64,000 nt of DNA from Eisenibacter elegans DSM 3317 (GTDB lineage: Bacteria; Bacteroidota; Bacteroidia; Cytophagales; Microscillaceae), in NCBI RefSeq assembly GCF_000430505.1, contig NZ_KE387153.1, forward strand, positions 420,542 to 484,541, in the 5' to 3' direction. Position numbers and translations under genes: made by a program. Below, one piece after another: positions 43,432-52,523 of the stretch. How positions within the stretch are numbered: position 1 is the stretch's first letter; the number at the start of each line of letters is the position of its first letter. The notes beneath the pieces were generated by a model. The model was not told the origin of the DNA. It searched no databases and saw nothing but the letters and a program-made list of their open reading frames with translations.

Positions 43432-44232
43432 CTATGTCCAATTACTTGATTTGTTGCCCTTGGCATAGGCTTCTTTGTCTGCTTCAGACAAAATATCCCG
43501 CTTTGGAAACCAAGGTAAGTGAATACTGCTGTATGCTCCCGCCACACGAATGGCATCCATAAACTTCCCTAGGTAGTACTTCTTGTTATAGACAGCAAAG
43601 GTAGTATCAATATCAGCAGCATACAGCTCCAGATGAGGGTGTATGATGGGTTTTCGCCAAAACTGTTGTTCCCACTTTCTCACACCAAAGCGTTTTTTGT
43701 ATGGCATAGGTTTTTGTTTTTCCTCCAACACTGTGTGTGTTATGATTTCCTCCCCTTCGAGCAAATCAAGCGCAAAGCCGGCTTTGAATACCTGAAACTC
43801 TTCAGTCAGACTTTGGAGTATTTCGAGGAAATTTTCGGGCAAGGCAGTGTTGAATTGCAAATCAGGGTCAGTATAGGCAAATATTGGGGGGAGTTGTGCA
43901 TAGATAGGCTCAAAGAAGCCTACCAAATGGCCTAGATTGTAGGTGCTATACAACACATTGGCCTTTTCCAAAAGAGTCAACTCTTCCAAAATCAACTTAG
44001 TAATGGTGTCAGTACTGTTGTTATCTAGGATAATGGGTCTAATGCCATACTGTTCTAGTTGCCAAACTGTATTGCGCACATATACACCATTGTTATAACA
44101 AACTACCAATACCGGGATTTCCCCTTCGTATTGTGGCAACACCTTGGTAAGCTGTTGCGCAAGCTCTTGGGTGCGCCGTTGTATGACATTACTCTTGTAT
44201 TGTTGTTTGAGTTTGCGGAAGAGTTGACTCAT
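43432..44232 (-). CDS. Glycosyltransferase-like protein (GT-A fold)
   Basis: The 266-residue protein has a GT2-like start of fold (IPVLVVCYNNGVYVRNTV, ILDNNSTD) and YTDPDLQF in the DxD position. NLGHLVGF sits between them. The C-terminal half ends in FPKRDILSEADKEAYAKG. It probably transfers a sugar to a surface glycan. It is convergent with the GT2 upstream and lies 35 bp from the stop of the phosphatase gene on the same strand. Confidence 0.8.
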   Translation of the reverse strand: MSQLFRKLKQQYKSNVIQRRTQELAQQLTKVLPQYEGEIPVLVVCYNNGVYVRNTVWQLEQYGIRPIILDNNSTDTITKLILEELTLLEKANVLYSTYNLGHLVGFFEPIYAQLPPIFAYTDPDLQFNTALPENFLEILQSLTEEFQVFKAGFALDLLEGEEIITHTVLEEKQKPMPYKKRFGVRKWEQQFWRKPIIHPHLELYAADIDTTFAVYNKKYYLGKFMDAIRVAGAYSSIHLPWFPKRDILSEADKEAYAKGNKSSNWT

Positions 44233-44267
44233 CGTTTAGAGAAAATTTGATTCAATTTTATGACAGT

Positions 44268-45929
44268 CTACTTGACCATCAAGTCTGTGCGTGGCTGCCC
44301 CAAGGTAGCATTGGGTCGGGAGATGCGTAGCAAGTCGGATAGCGTGGCGGCTATATCCGATACAGCCACGCGCTGTGCGGTAGTGCCGGGTTTGATTTGC
44401 CAACCCATCCAAACCAAGGGGATGTGTGTGTCATATGAATAGCCGGAGCCGTGTGTAGTGCCTCCCTCTGCGGCATAAGGGGCATCAAACCAGTTGGGCT
44501 GCAACATCATCATCAGGTCGCCGGAGCGCAAGGGCGACACCCCGCGTGCTAGGCGAGCGATGGTAGGGTCTTCGGGGCTGAAGCGGTCTACTTGGTGAAG
44601 ATCATATACGGTTTGTACCCCTTCAAAGTCTTTCAGAAAAGCTGAACAAACAGCTACCATTGTTTCGTGGCTGATATTGGCTTTGGCCATAGCCACCTTG
44701 TTGAACCATAGTTGCTGGTTCATATAACTCAAGACCCAGCGACCTTCTCCAAAAGTTTTTTTGAGGTGCTCATCCAATTGTTTTTTCATGGCTCTGCCAT
44801 TAAATACTCCGGCAGCGATGCCTAAATCTCGCATCTGTGCAGGCGTTTGGGCGGCTCCGTGGTCAGAAGTCAAAAATACAATAACCTCCTCCATCCCTAC
44901 CTGTTTGTCGAGATAGTCGAAGAGTCGGGCAAGGTCTCGATCGAGGCGCACATAATTATCCTGTAGTTCGATGGAGTTGATGCCAAACTGATGGCCGATG
45001 TAATCGGGTGAGGAGAAGCTCACCAGCAACATATCAGTATGGTGCCCTCTGCCCAATTGCTCCGCTTCGAGGGCTGCTATCGCAAAATCAAGGGTAAAGC
45101 TGTTGCCAAAAGGTGTTGTAGAAAGCAATCCGTAGCCATTTTGCTCTTTGAGCGCCGGGAGGTTATGTGGGAACTTATTGTCAGCAGCAGAGGCTCCTCG
45201 GTAAGGGAGTCGGTATGCCCCACCATTGGGCAGGCCTACAGTGTATTGTTCGAGGGGGAATAGGGTCTCCCAAGGTTTAGAAAGATACTGGTCGGGGAGC
45301 TTGCGGGCGTTGAAGTCCTGCACCCACTGGGGCAGTGTATCGGCGTAGTAGGTACTGGTAATCCAATGGCCGGTTTGGCTATCGTACCAGTAGGCACCTG
45401 TGGGGAAATGCCCGGCAGGCAAAATAGACCCACGGTCTTTGAGAGCAACACCAATTACCTTAGACTGGGCATTGTTGAAAAGCCTCAACTCATCGCTGAC
45501 AGTCGATGACAGTAGGTTTTTGGGCGACATCAGGCCGGCATCAGAGCTGCTGCCTACGGTGCGCACGGTCGTGTCTTCCACCACATACACACTGCGGTCG
45601 AGCTGGCGGTCGTACCAATTGTTGGCAATGATGCCATTGTACTTTGGCGTAGTGCCGGTATATACGGCAGCATGGCCGGGACCGGTGTAGGTGGGGATAT
45701 AGTCATAATGCGCTTCGCGAAACTCGAAGCCCTGTTTTAGCAGGCGCTTAAACCCCCCTTCGGTATATTTATCGGCAAAACGATACATAAACTCGGGGCG
45801 CATCTGGTCTACCACGATCCCTACCACGAGCTTGGGAGATTTATGGTCGGGATTGTGTTGGGCTAGAACAGCTACCGATGTTAGCAGCACAAAAAGATAG
45901 CAAAAAATAATACAGACTGTATTTTTCAT
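44268..45929 (-). CDS. pafA: PafA-type alkaline phosphatase
   Basis: The 553-residue exported enzyme (signal peptide MKNTVCIIFCYLF...VLAQ) hydrolyses phosphate monoesters in the periplasm. Nucleophile T82 lies in TYTGPGHA. N103 in IANNWYD and K164/R166 in LKDRGSILPAG correspond to the N100, K162 and R164 active-site residues of Elizabethkingia PafA. Zinc ligands include D41 in VDQMR, DYIGHQ, SDHG and the His in GTTHGS. PafA enzymes are calcium-independent and not strongly repressed by phosphate (family knowledge). Monocistronic. Confidence 0.92.
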   Translation of the reverse strand: MKNTVCIIFCYLFVLLTSVAVLAQHNPDHKSPKLVVGIVVDQMRPEFMYRFADKYTEGGFKRLLKQGFEFREAHYDYIPTYTGPGHAAVYTGTTPKYNGIIANNWYDRQLDRSVYVVEDTTVRTVGSSSDAGLMSPKNLLSSTVSDELRLFNNAQSKVIGVALKDRGSILPAGHFPTGAYWYDSQTGHWITSTYYADTLPQWVQDFNARKLPDQYLSKPWETLFPLEQYTVGLPNGGAYRLPYRGASAADNKFPHNLPALKEQNGYGLLSTTPFGNSFTLDFAIAALEAEQLGRGHHTDMLLVSFSSPDYIGHQFGINSIELQDNYVRLDRDLARLFDYLDKQVGMEEVIVFLTSDHGAAQTPAQMRDLGIAAGVFNGRAMKKQLDEHLKKTFGEGRWVLSYMNQQLWFNKVAMAKANISHETMVAVCSAFLKDFEGVQTVYDLHQVDRFSPEDPTIARLARGVSPLRSGDLMMMLQPNWFDAPYAAEGGTTHGSGYSYDTHIPLVWMGWQIKPGTTAQRVAVSDIAATLSDLLRISRPNATLGQPRTDLMVK

Positions 45930-46061
45930 TGGTAAAAAGAGCTTGTTTGTGTTATTGATTGACGGGCAGTTATGCCTGTAAAGATACTTTTTTTGCTTAT
46001 AAGGCTCAAAAAGGGATTGTTATCATCGTATGAAGTTGGACCGATAGCCTGCCCAGCCTGC

Positions 46062-46730
46062 TCAATTACGCCAAATGTAGGGAAAAAGCACTAGCGAAAG
46101 TGTAACGACCAGCAAGTTCAGTGCTCCAATAATGAGCAATTCATCATACACTGTACTTCGGTCGAGGCCATCGACGGCATTTTTGCAGGCTCCCACAACC
46201 ATCAATAGTAAGGGGATGATAATCGGGAAGCTCAACACGGCCATCAAAGTACTGTTGTTGCCGGCTTTGCTGGCAATACCCGAAACAAGGGTCAATGTGG
46301 TCGCAAAACTCAGGCTTCCCAACAAGGCCAAAGCAACAAAGAGCGGCATATCGGCAACTGGATTGTTTAGCATCACACTGAAAATCACCAAGGCCAACAA
46401 GGCCACCACCCACATCAGCAGGATGTTGTAGAGCATCTTGGATAAGATAATACCCTGAGGCGAGCTAAGGGTATAGTAATACAACTGCCGCTCGGCAGGC
46501 TCTTGCATAAAGCTTTTGGAAATAGCATTGATTGCGCTAAAGAGCACTACTATCCAATAGAGGGTATTCCAAGTAGCCGGGGTTAGTTGGGCGGCCTTGA
46601 GCTGAAAGCCCATATATACCACCATAATCGTACTGACCAAATAGAGTAGCAACCCTTGCAAGGCAATGCGTTCCCTGCCTTCGAGTAATAACTCTTTATA
46701 AAACAACGTTCTGATTTCATTCCAAAGCAT
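46062..46730 (-). CDS. ccmB: Heme exporter protein B (cytochrome c maturation)
   Basis: This 222-residue protein has six predicted transmembrane helices and is the permease subunit of the CcmAB transporter in cytochrome c maturation system I. It starts MLWNEIRTLFYKELLLEGRER, typical of CcmB. ATG 46730 is chosen over an in-frame TTG at 46739. A TACCTTTG box (46744-46737, minus) overlaps this start, so the mRNA may be nearly leaderless. ccmA, ccmC and ccmE are not in the window. Confidence 0.87.
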   Translation of the reverse strand: MLWNEIRTLFYKELLLEGRERIALQGLLLYLVSTIMVVYMGFQLKAAQLTPATWNTLYWIVVLFSAINAISKSFMQEPAERQLYYYTLSSPQGIILSKMLYNILLMWVVALLALVIFSVMLNNPVADMPLFVALALLGSLSFATTLTLVSGIASKAGNNSTLMAVLSFPIIIPLLLMVVGACKNAVDGLDRSTVYDELLIIGALNLLVVTLSLVLFPYIWRN

Positions 46731-46923
46731 AGGTTGCAAAGGTACACAGATTTGAGTTTATTTACAGCCTTTGTACCTCAGTTCTGCCTTTGCTGATACC
46801 ACTCTCATTAGCAAAGCCGGCCTAAAAAGGTTACTTTTGAAGCCTTATGGCGTACCAATACACAAGTCTCCTATAGCAGCTTCATATGCCTCGCTCTTAC
46901 ACTCAACGCATTTACTAAAAGCT

Positions 46924-49587
46924 ATGGTTTTCACAGCACGTTTTCTTGGTAGTGTATTCTTTTGTTTTTTGATAATATATCAGGCCTACGGGCAAAGCAT
47001 CAGCGCCAGCCCCAGCGACCCCTGCGCCGGAGCCAACACTACTTTTAGTATACTTGGTCAGCCTGCCAATACCAGTGTGGAGTGGGATTTTTGTACGGGA
47101 GATTTGCTCAAAACACCTACAGCCAACCTCGTCATTCCCATCATTGCCGACAGCCAAACGGGTGTGCGCATATGGCGACCGGAAAGCCTAGAGCTGGTCT
47201 TTGATGGTACAAACTGGTTTGGGTTTGCCCTTGGGTATAATGATGGTAGTCTGACACGCTTCAACTTTGGCAACAGCCTCAACAACTTCCCTAGCGTAAC
47301 CCGCCTCAACCCTCCCGGTGGCTCTAGTATTTATGATCAAGCCTCCAAAATCAAGATTGTGCGCAATAGTGATGGCAATTGGTTTGGGTTTGTGGCCAAT
47401 AATGGAGCGAGTAATTTCCCCGCTACCGTTGTAGGCTCTATTGTACGGCTCAATTTTGGCAATAGCTTGACCAACACCCCCACCGCTACTGATTTAAAGA
47501 GTTTTTTACCTAATTTTCAACAAAATATCGCCGTAACCGTCGTTTATACTGGTACTGAATACTTAGTCATTGGCTTGGGTTTTCAGCGTGATGCCTCCAT
47601 TACTACCATCAATAGTTTGTGTCTCAATATTCTAGGTTTTGGCAATGATTTGGGCGGCACTCCGACACTCGACATAACAACCTTCCCCTCTCCTCCTCAG
47701 ATTATCTGGCGCGATATTGAGTTTGTGCGTATAGGAAGCAACTGGCACGCCTTTTTTTGCGCCGATGGTGCAACCAACGCACTGTACCGTCTAGATTTTG
47801 GGGCTGATTTGCGCAACCCCAACCCTACCCGTACCAATATCAGCAGTGGTTTTCCGACAATGGCCAATGCCTTGCGTGAGTTGAGTTTGCATCAGGATGG
47901 GAACAACTATGTGCTATTTTTGCTGGGTCTCAACGGACGGTTCTTTCGTGCAAATTTGGGTGCTAATATTACCGCCTCTAGCGCCACTATCACAAACTTT
48001 GGTAACTTTGGTCTTTTAGGTCAAGAACAGCTTGCTAATCGGCCTTCTACAACTTTTGGCCTTGTACAGGTAGGCTCTGAATACATCGGCTATGCCCTCA
48101 ATGTACACCCCAATGCTGATAACAACCCTCCCAACAACCAAAACCAACTCGTGCGCATACGCTTTCCTAATGAGTGCAACAGCAGTGTGGCCAGCACAGT
48201 GGCTAACAACGCTACGGTGCGCTTTCTCAGCTCAGGCACCCGTGCTATCAATGCCCGCATTCTAGACAGCCAGGGGCGCTTGGTACAGACCTTGGCCCAA
48301 AACTTCACCCCACAGCCTGCCACAGTGGCCAATTTCACCTTCAGCAACCAATGCCTTGGAGAAACGACCCAATTTAACAATATCAGCGCCAATGCCGAAG
48401 GCATTACGGCTTCTTGGCTTTGGGACTTTGGCGATGGCACTAGCAGTACGGCATTTAGCCCTAGCAAAACGTATACAAGTACTGGCATCTATACCGTCCG
48501 GCTCACAGCCACCGACCCCAGCCCCTCCACTTGCCAAACTATCCAAGAGCGGACAGTGATGATAGAAACCCCTTCACTGGTCAACTTTGATGTGCAGGGT
48601 ATTCGCTGTGTGGGCAATACCTTGGTATTTCAAAACCAAACTACCCTAGGCTCTGGTAGTGTGTATACTTACTTTTGGGACTTTGGCGACGGTATTGGCG
48701 CTACCACCAGCTCTCCGGCTAACCGCACCCATACCTATACCCAACCGGGGACATATCAAGTACGCCTGACGGTCAGCTCTATCAATGGCTGTACGGCTAC
48801 CCAAGTACAAGAGCTTGTCATTACCAATGCCGCCACGGTCAGCATCCACCCGACTAGTCCCTGTCGTTTGGGCAGTACTACTTTCAGCTACACCGACGAC
48901 AGCCCCCCAAACAACCCTGCCGTAGCTTGGCAGTGGGAATTTGACAATGTCGGCACTTCTACCCAGCGACAACCCAGCTTTGTGTTCGCCCAAGCCGGAA
49001 ACTATGACATTCGCCTCAGGGTCAGTTATCAAAATGGTTGTGTGGCTACTGCGCCCGTTCGGAGTATCCAAGTAGGTACTGCCTTAACCGCTGATTTTGA
49101 GGTTGCCAGTAGCCAAGGGACTACCCTACAGTTTCGCTATACCGGCGCCACCGCCAACAGCTTTGCTTGGGATTTTGGCGATGGTAACAGCAGTACAGCG
49201 GCCAGCCCCAGTCATACCTATGCCCAACAAGGGCGCTATGATGTACGCCTTGTTGCCAGTATAGGCAATGGTTGCAACAGCGCGCCAGTAGTTCGTGAGG
49301 TATTGGTGGGTAACCTCATCACCAGCCTAGAGCCTGAAGCCCCTACCGGATTGCAACTCTACCCCAACCCGGCGCACACCTTGCTCAACATCCGCACCCC
49401 TGCGGCCAATCAACCGGCTTATATCCGTGTATACACCACACAGGGGGCGCTTTATTATGAAGGACTACTGGCCGAGGGACAAACTCAAACACAAATCAAT
49501 GTGGCACCATGGCCGGCGGGCACTTACCAAGTGCTCTGGCAAGGCAGTGGTCAAGTTCTACGACAAGGGCTCATCATCAGCCGCTAA
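46924..49587 (+). CDS. Secreted PKD-repeat protein with T9SS sorting domain
   Basis: The 887-residue exported protein starts at ATG 46924 (MVFTARFLGSVFFCFLIIY). The first half repeats FNFGNSL-type segments (LTRFNFGNSLNNFPS, IVRLNFGNSLTN, LYRLDFGADLRN), suggesting a beta-propeller. Four PKD domains follow, with WDFGDGTSS, WDFGDGIGA, WEFDNVGTS and WDFGDGNSS. The last 75 residues are a T9SS sorting domain (LQLYPNPAHTLLNI and WPAGTYQVLW). It should be exported by type IX secretion and is probably adhesive or structural. Confidence 0.88.
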   Translation: MVFTARFLGSVFFCFLIIYQAYGQSISASPSDPCAGANTTFSILGQPANTSVEWDFCTGDLLKTPTANLVIPIIADSQTGVRIWRPESLELVFDGTNWFGFALGYNDGSLTRFNFGNSLNNFPSVTRLNPPGGSSIYDQASKIKIVRNSDGNWFGFVANNGASNFPATVVGSIVRLNFGNSLTNTPTATDLKSFLPNFQQNIAVTVVYTGTEYLVIGLGFQRDASITTINSLCLNILGFGNDLGGTPTLDITTFPSPPQIIWRDIEFVRIGSNWHAFFCADGATNALYRLDFGADLRNPNPTRTNISSGFPTMANALRELSLHQDGNNYVLFLLGLNGRFFRANLGANITASSATITNFGNFGLLGQEQLANRPSTTFGLVQVGSEYIGYALNVHPNADNNPPNNQNQLVRIRFPNECNSSVASTVANNATVRFLSSGTRAINARILDSQGRLVQTLAQNFTPQPATVANFTFSNQCLGETTQFNNISANAEGITASWLWDFGDGTSSTAFSPSKTYTSTGIYTVRLTATDPSPSTCQTIQERTVMIETPSLVNFDVQGIRCVGNTLVFQNQTTLGSGSVYTYFWDFGDGIGATTSSPANRTHTYTQPGTYQVRLTVSSINGCTATQVQELVITNAATVSIHPTSPCRLGSTTFSYTDDSPPNNPAVAWQWEFDNVGTSTQRQPSFVFAQAGNYDIRLRVSYQNGCVATAPVRSIQVGTALTADFEVASSQGTTLQFRYTGATANSFAWDFGDGNSSTAASPSHTYAQQGRYDVRLVASIGNGCNSAPVVREVLVGNLITSLEPEAPTGLQLYPNPAHTLLNIRTPAANQPAYIRVYTTQGALYYEGLLAEGQTQTQINVAPWPAGTYQVLWQGSGQVLRQGLIISR

Positions 49588-49636
49588 CAAGCCTCCTCAT
49601 CCGCGCTGAAGATGCTTTGAGCTTTGTAAAAGCAGA

Positions 49637-49669
49637 AGACCTTTTGGGTTTTGAAAACCTGAAAGGTCT
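49637..49669 (+). terminator. Palindromic hairpin after the PKD protein gene
   Basis: AGACCTTTTGGGTTTT and AAAACCTGAAAGGTCT can pair over 16 bp with two or three weak pairs. Such ACCTTnnnGGTTTT/AAAACC palindromes recur in Bacteroidota genomes and may serve as terminators. Confidence 0.45.
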
Positions 49670-49714
49670 CCTCCCAAACCTACGTTTTCATTTTATCCCC
49701 AAGCAAGGCCGCTG

Positions 49715-49769
49715 TTTGTCTCTGAGCAGGAGCGGCGAGCTATTTTTCCAAAAATACCCTGTCGCGTGT
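49715..49769 (+). repeat. Dispersed repeat family B, partial copy
   Basis: Only the right end of B is present: CTGAGCAGGAGCGGCGAG, TATTTTTCCAAAAATACCC and GTCGCGTG. It lies just before the Wzt gene. Confidence 0.55.
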
Positions 49770-49821
49770 ATACACTCCATACCCCATACTTCATACGCCC
49801 ATTTTACATACCTTTACCCCG

Positions 49822-51024
49822 ATGACTGTTGTATTACATACTTCCGACTTGGCAAAGCGCTACTACAAAGGTCGCCCACGGCCGCAAACATTGCGCGAGG
49901 CATTGTCTCTTTGGGGTAAATCTTCGCCAAGTCGCCAAGCTTTTTGGGCGCTGCAAGACATCAACTTGAGCATCCATCAAGGCGAGACCTTGGGTATTGT
50001 GGGGCCTAATGGCGCGGGCAAGTCGACCTTGTTGAAGGTATTGGCCAAAATCACCGCCCCCACCAAGGGCAAGGTCTTGGTGCGCGGTCGAGTAGCGGCC
50101 TTGTTGGAAGTAGGCACGGGTTTTCACCCTGAGCTAAGCGGGCGGGAAAATATTTATCTCCGGGGGGGCGTGTTGGGAATGCGCAAAGCAGACATACGCG
50201 CTCGGATAGATGACATTATTGATTTTTCGGGTGTATCCGCTCATATCGACACCCCCGTAAAGCGCTATTCTTCAGGGATGTATGTGCGTTTAGGCTTTGC
50301 CGTTGCTGCCCATTTAGCCGCCGATATTCTGCTGATAGACGAAGTGTTGGCTGTGGGCGACGGTGCTTTTCAGCAGCAATGCCAGCAAAAAATAAAATCC
50401 CTCAGCCAAGAGGGTAAAACCGTCGTTTGGGTCAGCCACCAACTCCATACCGTTGCCACTCTCTGTTCTCGCGCCTTGTTGTTGGCCGAGGGTCGAGTAC
50501 AAGAGTCGGGCACTGCCGATACCATCATCCAAGCCTACACGGCTCAATTCAGCCCGCGCCAAACTCGCTATCAGGCTAGTGTGTCCTCGCCTAACCCTCA
50601 GTTCACCAGTGCCCATCTGGAGACCAATCCCGGCGGCGGCCTCCAACACAATGGCCAGCCGATGCGCCTACATCTAGGGCTACACCTGCCGCAAGGCTTG
50701 CGTCAGGGGGCGGTATCGGTGCAAGTCGTACGGCATGACAACATTCCGGTGGCACACGTAGGCTTTTTCGATACCGAATCACAGCACTTCACACAGGCTG
50801 GTAATTATACCTTAAGCTGTGAGTTCCCACAGCTACGCCTTTATCAGGGGCACTATAGCCTTCAAATTTACTTATCAGATATGCATAATGGTACACAGTG
50901 GGAGGTATTGCAAGATATTTGTAGCTTTGAAGTAACCATGGGTACGCAAATACGCCCTTATGCGTGGCAGCCCAAGGCCTGTACTTATACCGAAGACGCA
51001 CACTGGCAAATTGAAAAACAATGA
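49822..51024 (+). CDS. wzt: Wzt-type ABC transporter ATP-binding protein
   Basis: The 400-residue ATPase drives export of a lipid-linked polysaccharide (O-antigen/teichoic type). Walker A is GPNGAGKST at 61-69, the signature region is KRYSSGM and Walker B is ILLIDEVLAVGD. Residues about 250-400 form a C-terminal carbohydrate-recognition domain of the Wzt kind (VQVVRHDNIPVAHVGFF and GHYSLQIYLSD). The cognate permease Wzm is not adjacent. The next gene overlaps its stop by 4 bp (ATGA), so it heads the glycan operon. Confidence 0.88.
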   Translation: MTVVLHTSDLAKRYYKGRPRPQTLREALSLWGKSSPSRQAFWALQDINLSIHQGETLGIVGPNGAGKSTLLKVLAKITAPTKGKVLVRGRVAALLEVGTGFHPELSGRENIYLRGGVLGMRKADIRARIDDIIDFSGVSAHIDTPVKRYSSGMYVRLGFAVAAHLAADILLIDEVLAVGDGAFQQQCQQKIKSLSQEGKTVVWVSHQLHTVATLCSRALLLAEGRVQESGTADTIIQAYTAQFSPRQTRYQASVSSPNPQFTSAHLETNPGGGLQHNGQPMRLHLGLHLPQGLRQGAVSVQVVRHDNIPVAHVGFFDTESQHFTQAGNYTLSCEFPQLRLYQGHYSLQIYLSDMHNGTQWEVLQDICSFEVTMGTQIRPYAWQPKACTYTEDAHWQIEKQ

Positions 51025-51755
51025 TTCGCCATTTTTGGAAAAACAAACGCCCCCCCGAAGCACAGCCGAGCACTCCGGCTTCACAACAATATGCCGACTT
51101 CAGTACCCAACATTGGCAGCTTATCCGGCAGGTACAGCCCTATACTATGACTTCTCCAGAACGGCTGCATCAACTACTCGAAGCAGTCTGGTATCTGGAA
51201 AAAGCCCAAATACCCGGGGCAATGCTGGAGTGTGGTGTCTGGAAAGGGGGTTCGATGATGGCCATCGCCTATGCCCTCCTACACCAAGGGGCGCTGCGCC
51301 CGCTTTATCTTTGCGATACTTTCTGTGGCATGCCCTCCCCATTGGCCGATGAACACCGCTATGACGGCATTGCTGCCACAACCCTGTACCAAGAAGGTCT
51401 GCAAAAAGAACAAGGTCGATGGCTGGCGGCTTCGCTGACAGAGGTACAGGCCAATTTGGCTCAAACGGCTTATCCCAGCACCCTTCTACACTGGGTAGAA
51501 GGAGATATTTTACAAACCTTGCCTACCCAAGCTCCCGAACAACTAGCCTTGTTGCGCCTTGATACTGACTGGTATAGCTCGACCAAACACGCCCTCGAAA
51601 CTTTGTATCCAAGGCTGGCTTCGGGAGGAGTACTCATCATCGATGACTACGGACATTGGCAGGGCTGCCGCCGCGCAGTAGATGAATATTTTGCCCAAAT
51701 ACCTGTTTTTTGGCATCGGGTCGACTATACTTGCCGGATGTTGGTCAAACCCTGA
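51021..51755 (+). CDS. TylF/MycF-like O-methyltransferase
   Basis: This 244-residue SAM-dependent enzyme has AMLECGVWKGGS as motif I, LRLDTDWYSSTKHAL and IIDDYGHWQGCRRA. These are characteristic of the macrocin O-methyltransferase (TylF) family. The DxD/DD residues bind a divalent metal. In a glycan cluster it probably methylates a sugar hydroxyl, for example to cap the polysaccharide recognised by Wzt (inference). Translationally coupled to wzt. Confidence 0.85.
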   Translation: MIRHFWKNKRPPEAQPSTPASQQYADFSTQHWQLIRQVQPYTMTSPERLHQLLEAVWYLEKAQIPGAMLECGVWKGGSMMAIAYALLHQGALRPLYLCDTFCGMPSPLADEHRYDGIAATTLYQEGLQKEQGRWLAASLTEVQANLAQTAYPSTLLHWVEGDILQTLPTQAPEQLALLRLDTDWYSSTKHALETLYPRLASGGVLIIDDYGHWQGCRRAVDEYFAQIPVFWHRVDYTCRMLVKP

Positions 51756-51821
51756 TGCCATATCCCCCCCTACGTCTGCTTTGCAAATACCCTTATCATT
51801 GACCCATAGCCCTCGACGAAT

Positions 51822-52523
51822 TTGAAAACCCCGTACTCACGTCTCAATCCACCACGTCATCACAGCCGCTATTACGTACTGACGGGCTTGCGCAAAGCGC
51901 TGATAGAAGCGCTAAGCGTCCAAGCTGGGGAACAAGCAGCGCGGGGCCAGTTACTGGATTATGGCTGTGGAGAACAACCCTATCGCCCGCTCGTTGAGGC
52001 GCAAGGCTGGCAATATGTAGGGGCAGATATGCCCCCAAACCCCTTGGCCGATGTGTTGGTTGGCGAATCCGGGAGCCTGCCCTTGGCTGATGCTTCGGTT
52101 GCAGTGGTGCTTTCTTCGCAGGTACTAGAACACGTTCCCAATCCAGTAGCCTACCTACAGGAGTGTCGGCGTGTGTTGTGCCAAGGAGGATGCCTGATTT
52201 TATCTACCCACGGCTACTGGATGTATCACCCCCATCCTACAGACTATTGGCGGTGGACACAAGCAGGGCTGCGCAAGCTGCTACAAGACCACGGCTGGCA
52301 GGTAGTAGAAGAACGCTGTGTAATGGGACTGACTGCCAGTGGGTTGCAGCTTTTTCAAGATGGCCTGATGCCGCGCCTGCCACGCTGGCTACACCGTGGT
52401 TTTGCGTGGACTATCCAGCGCCTACAAGCTTGGGTCGATGCTCGTGAGCGTTTCCCACACGATGCGGCAGTATTTGTGATGACAGCTTTGCCCGCTCCTA
52501 TTAACAACAAAACCGATGGTTGA
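51822..52523 (+). CDS. Class I SAM methyltransferase
   Basis: The 233-residue protein has motif I LLDYGCGEQPYRPLV and the post-I and acceptor-site parts ADMPPNPLADVL and SSQVLEHVPNP (Methyltransf_11 type). The only sensible start is TTG at 51822 (MKTPYSRLNPPRHHS); no in-frame ATG precedes motif I. It overlaps the next gene by 8 bp. Likely acts on a sugar or lipid-linked glycan precursor. Confidence 0.8.
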   Translation: MKTPYSRLNPPRHHSRYYVLTGLRKALIEALSVQAGEQAARGQLLDYGCGEQPYRPLVEAQGWQYVGADMPPNPLADVLVGESGSLPLADASVAVVLSSQVLEHVPNPVAYLQECRRVLCQGGCLILSTHGYWMYHPHPTDYWRWTQAGLRKLLQDHGWQVVEERCVMGLTASGLQLFQDGLMPRLPRWLHRGFAWTIQRLQAWVDARERFPHDAAVFVMTALPAPINNKTDG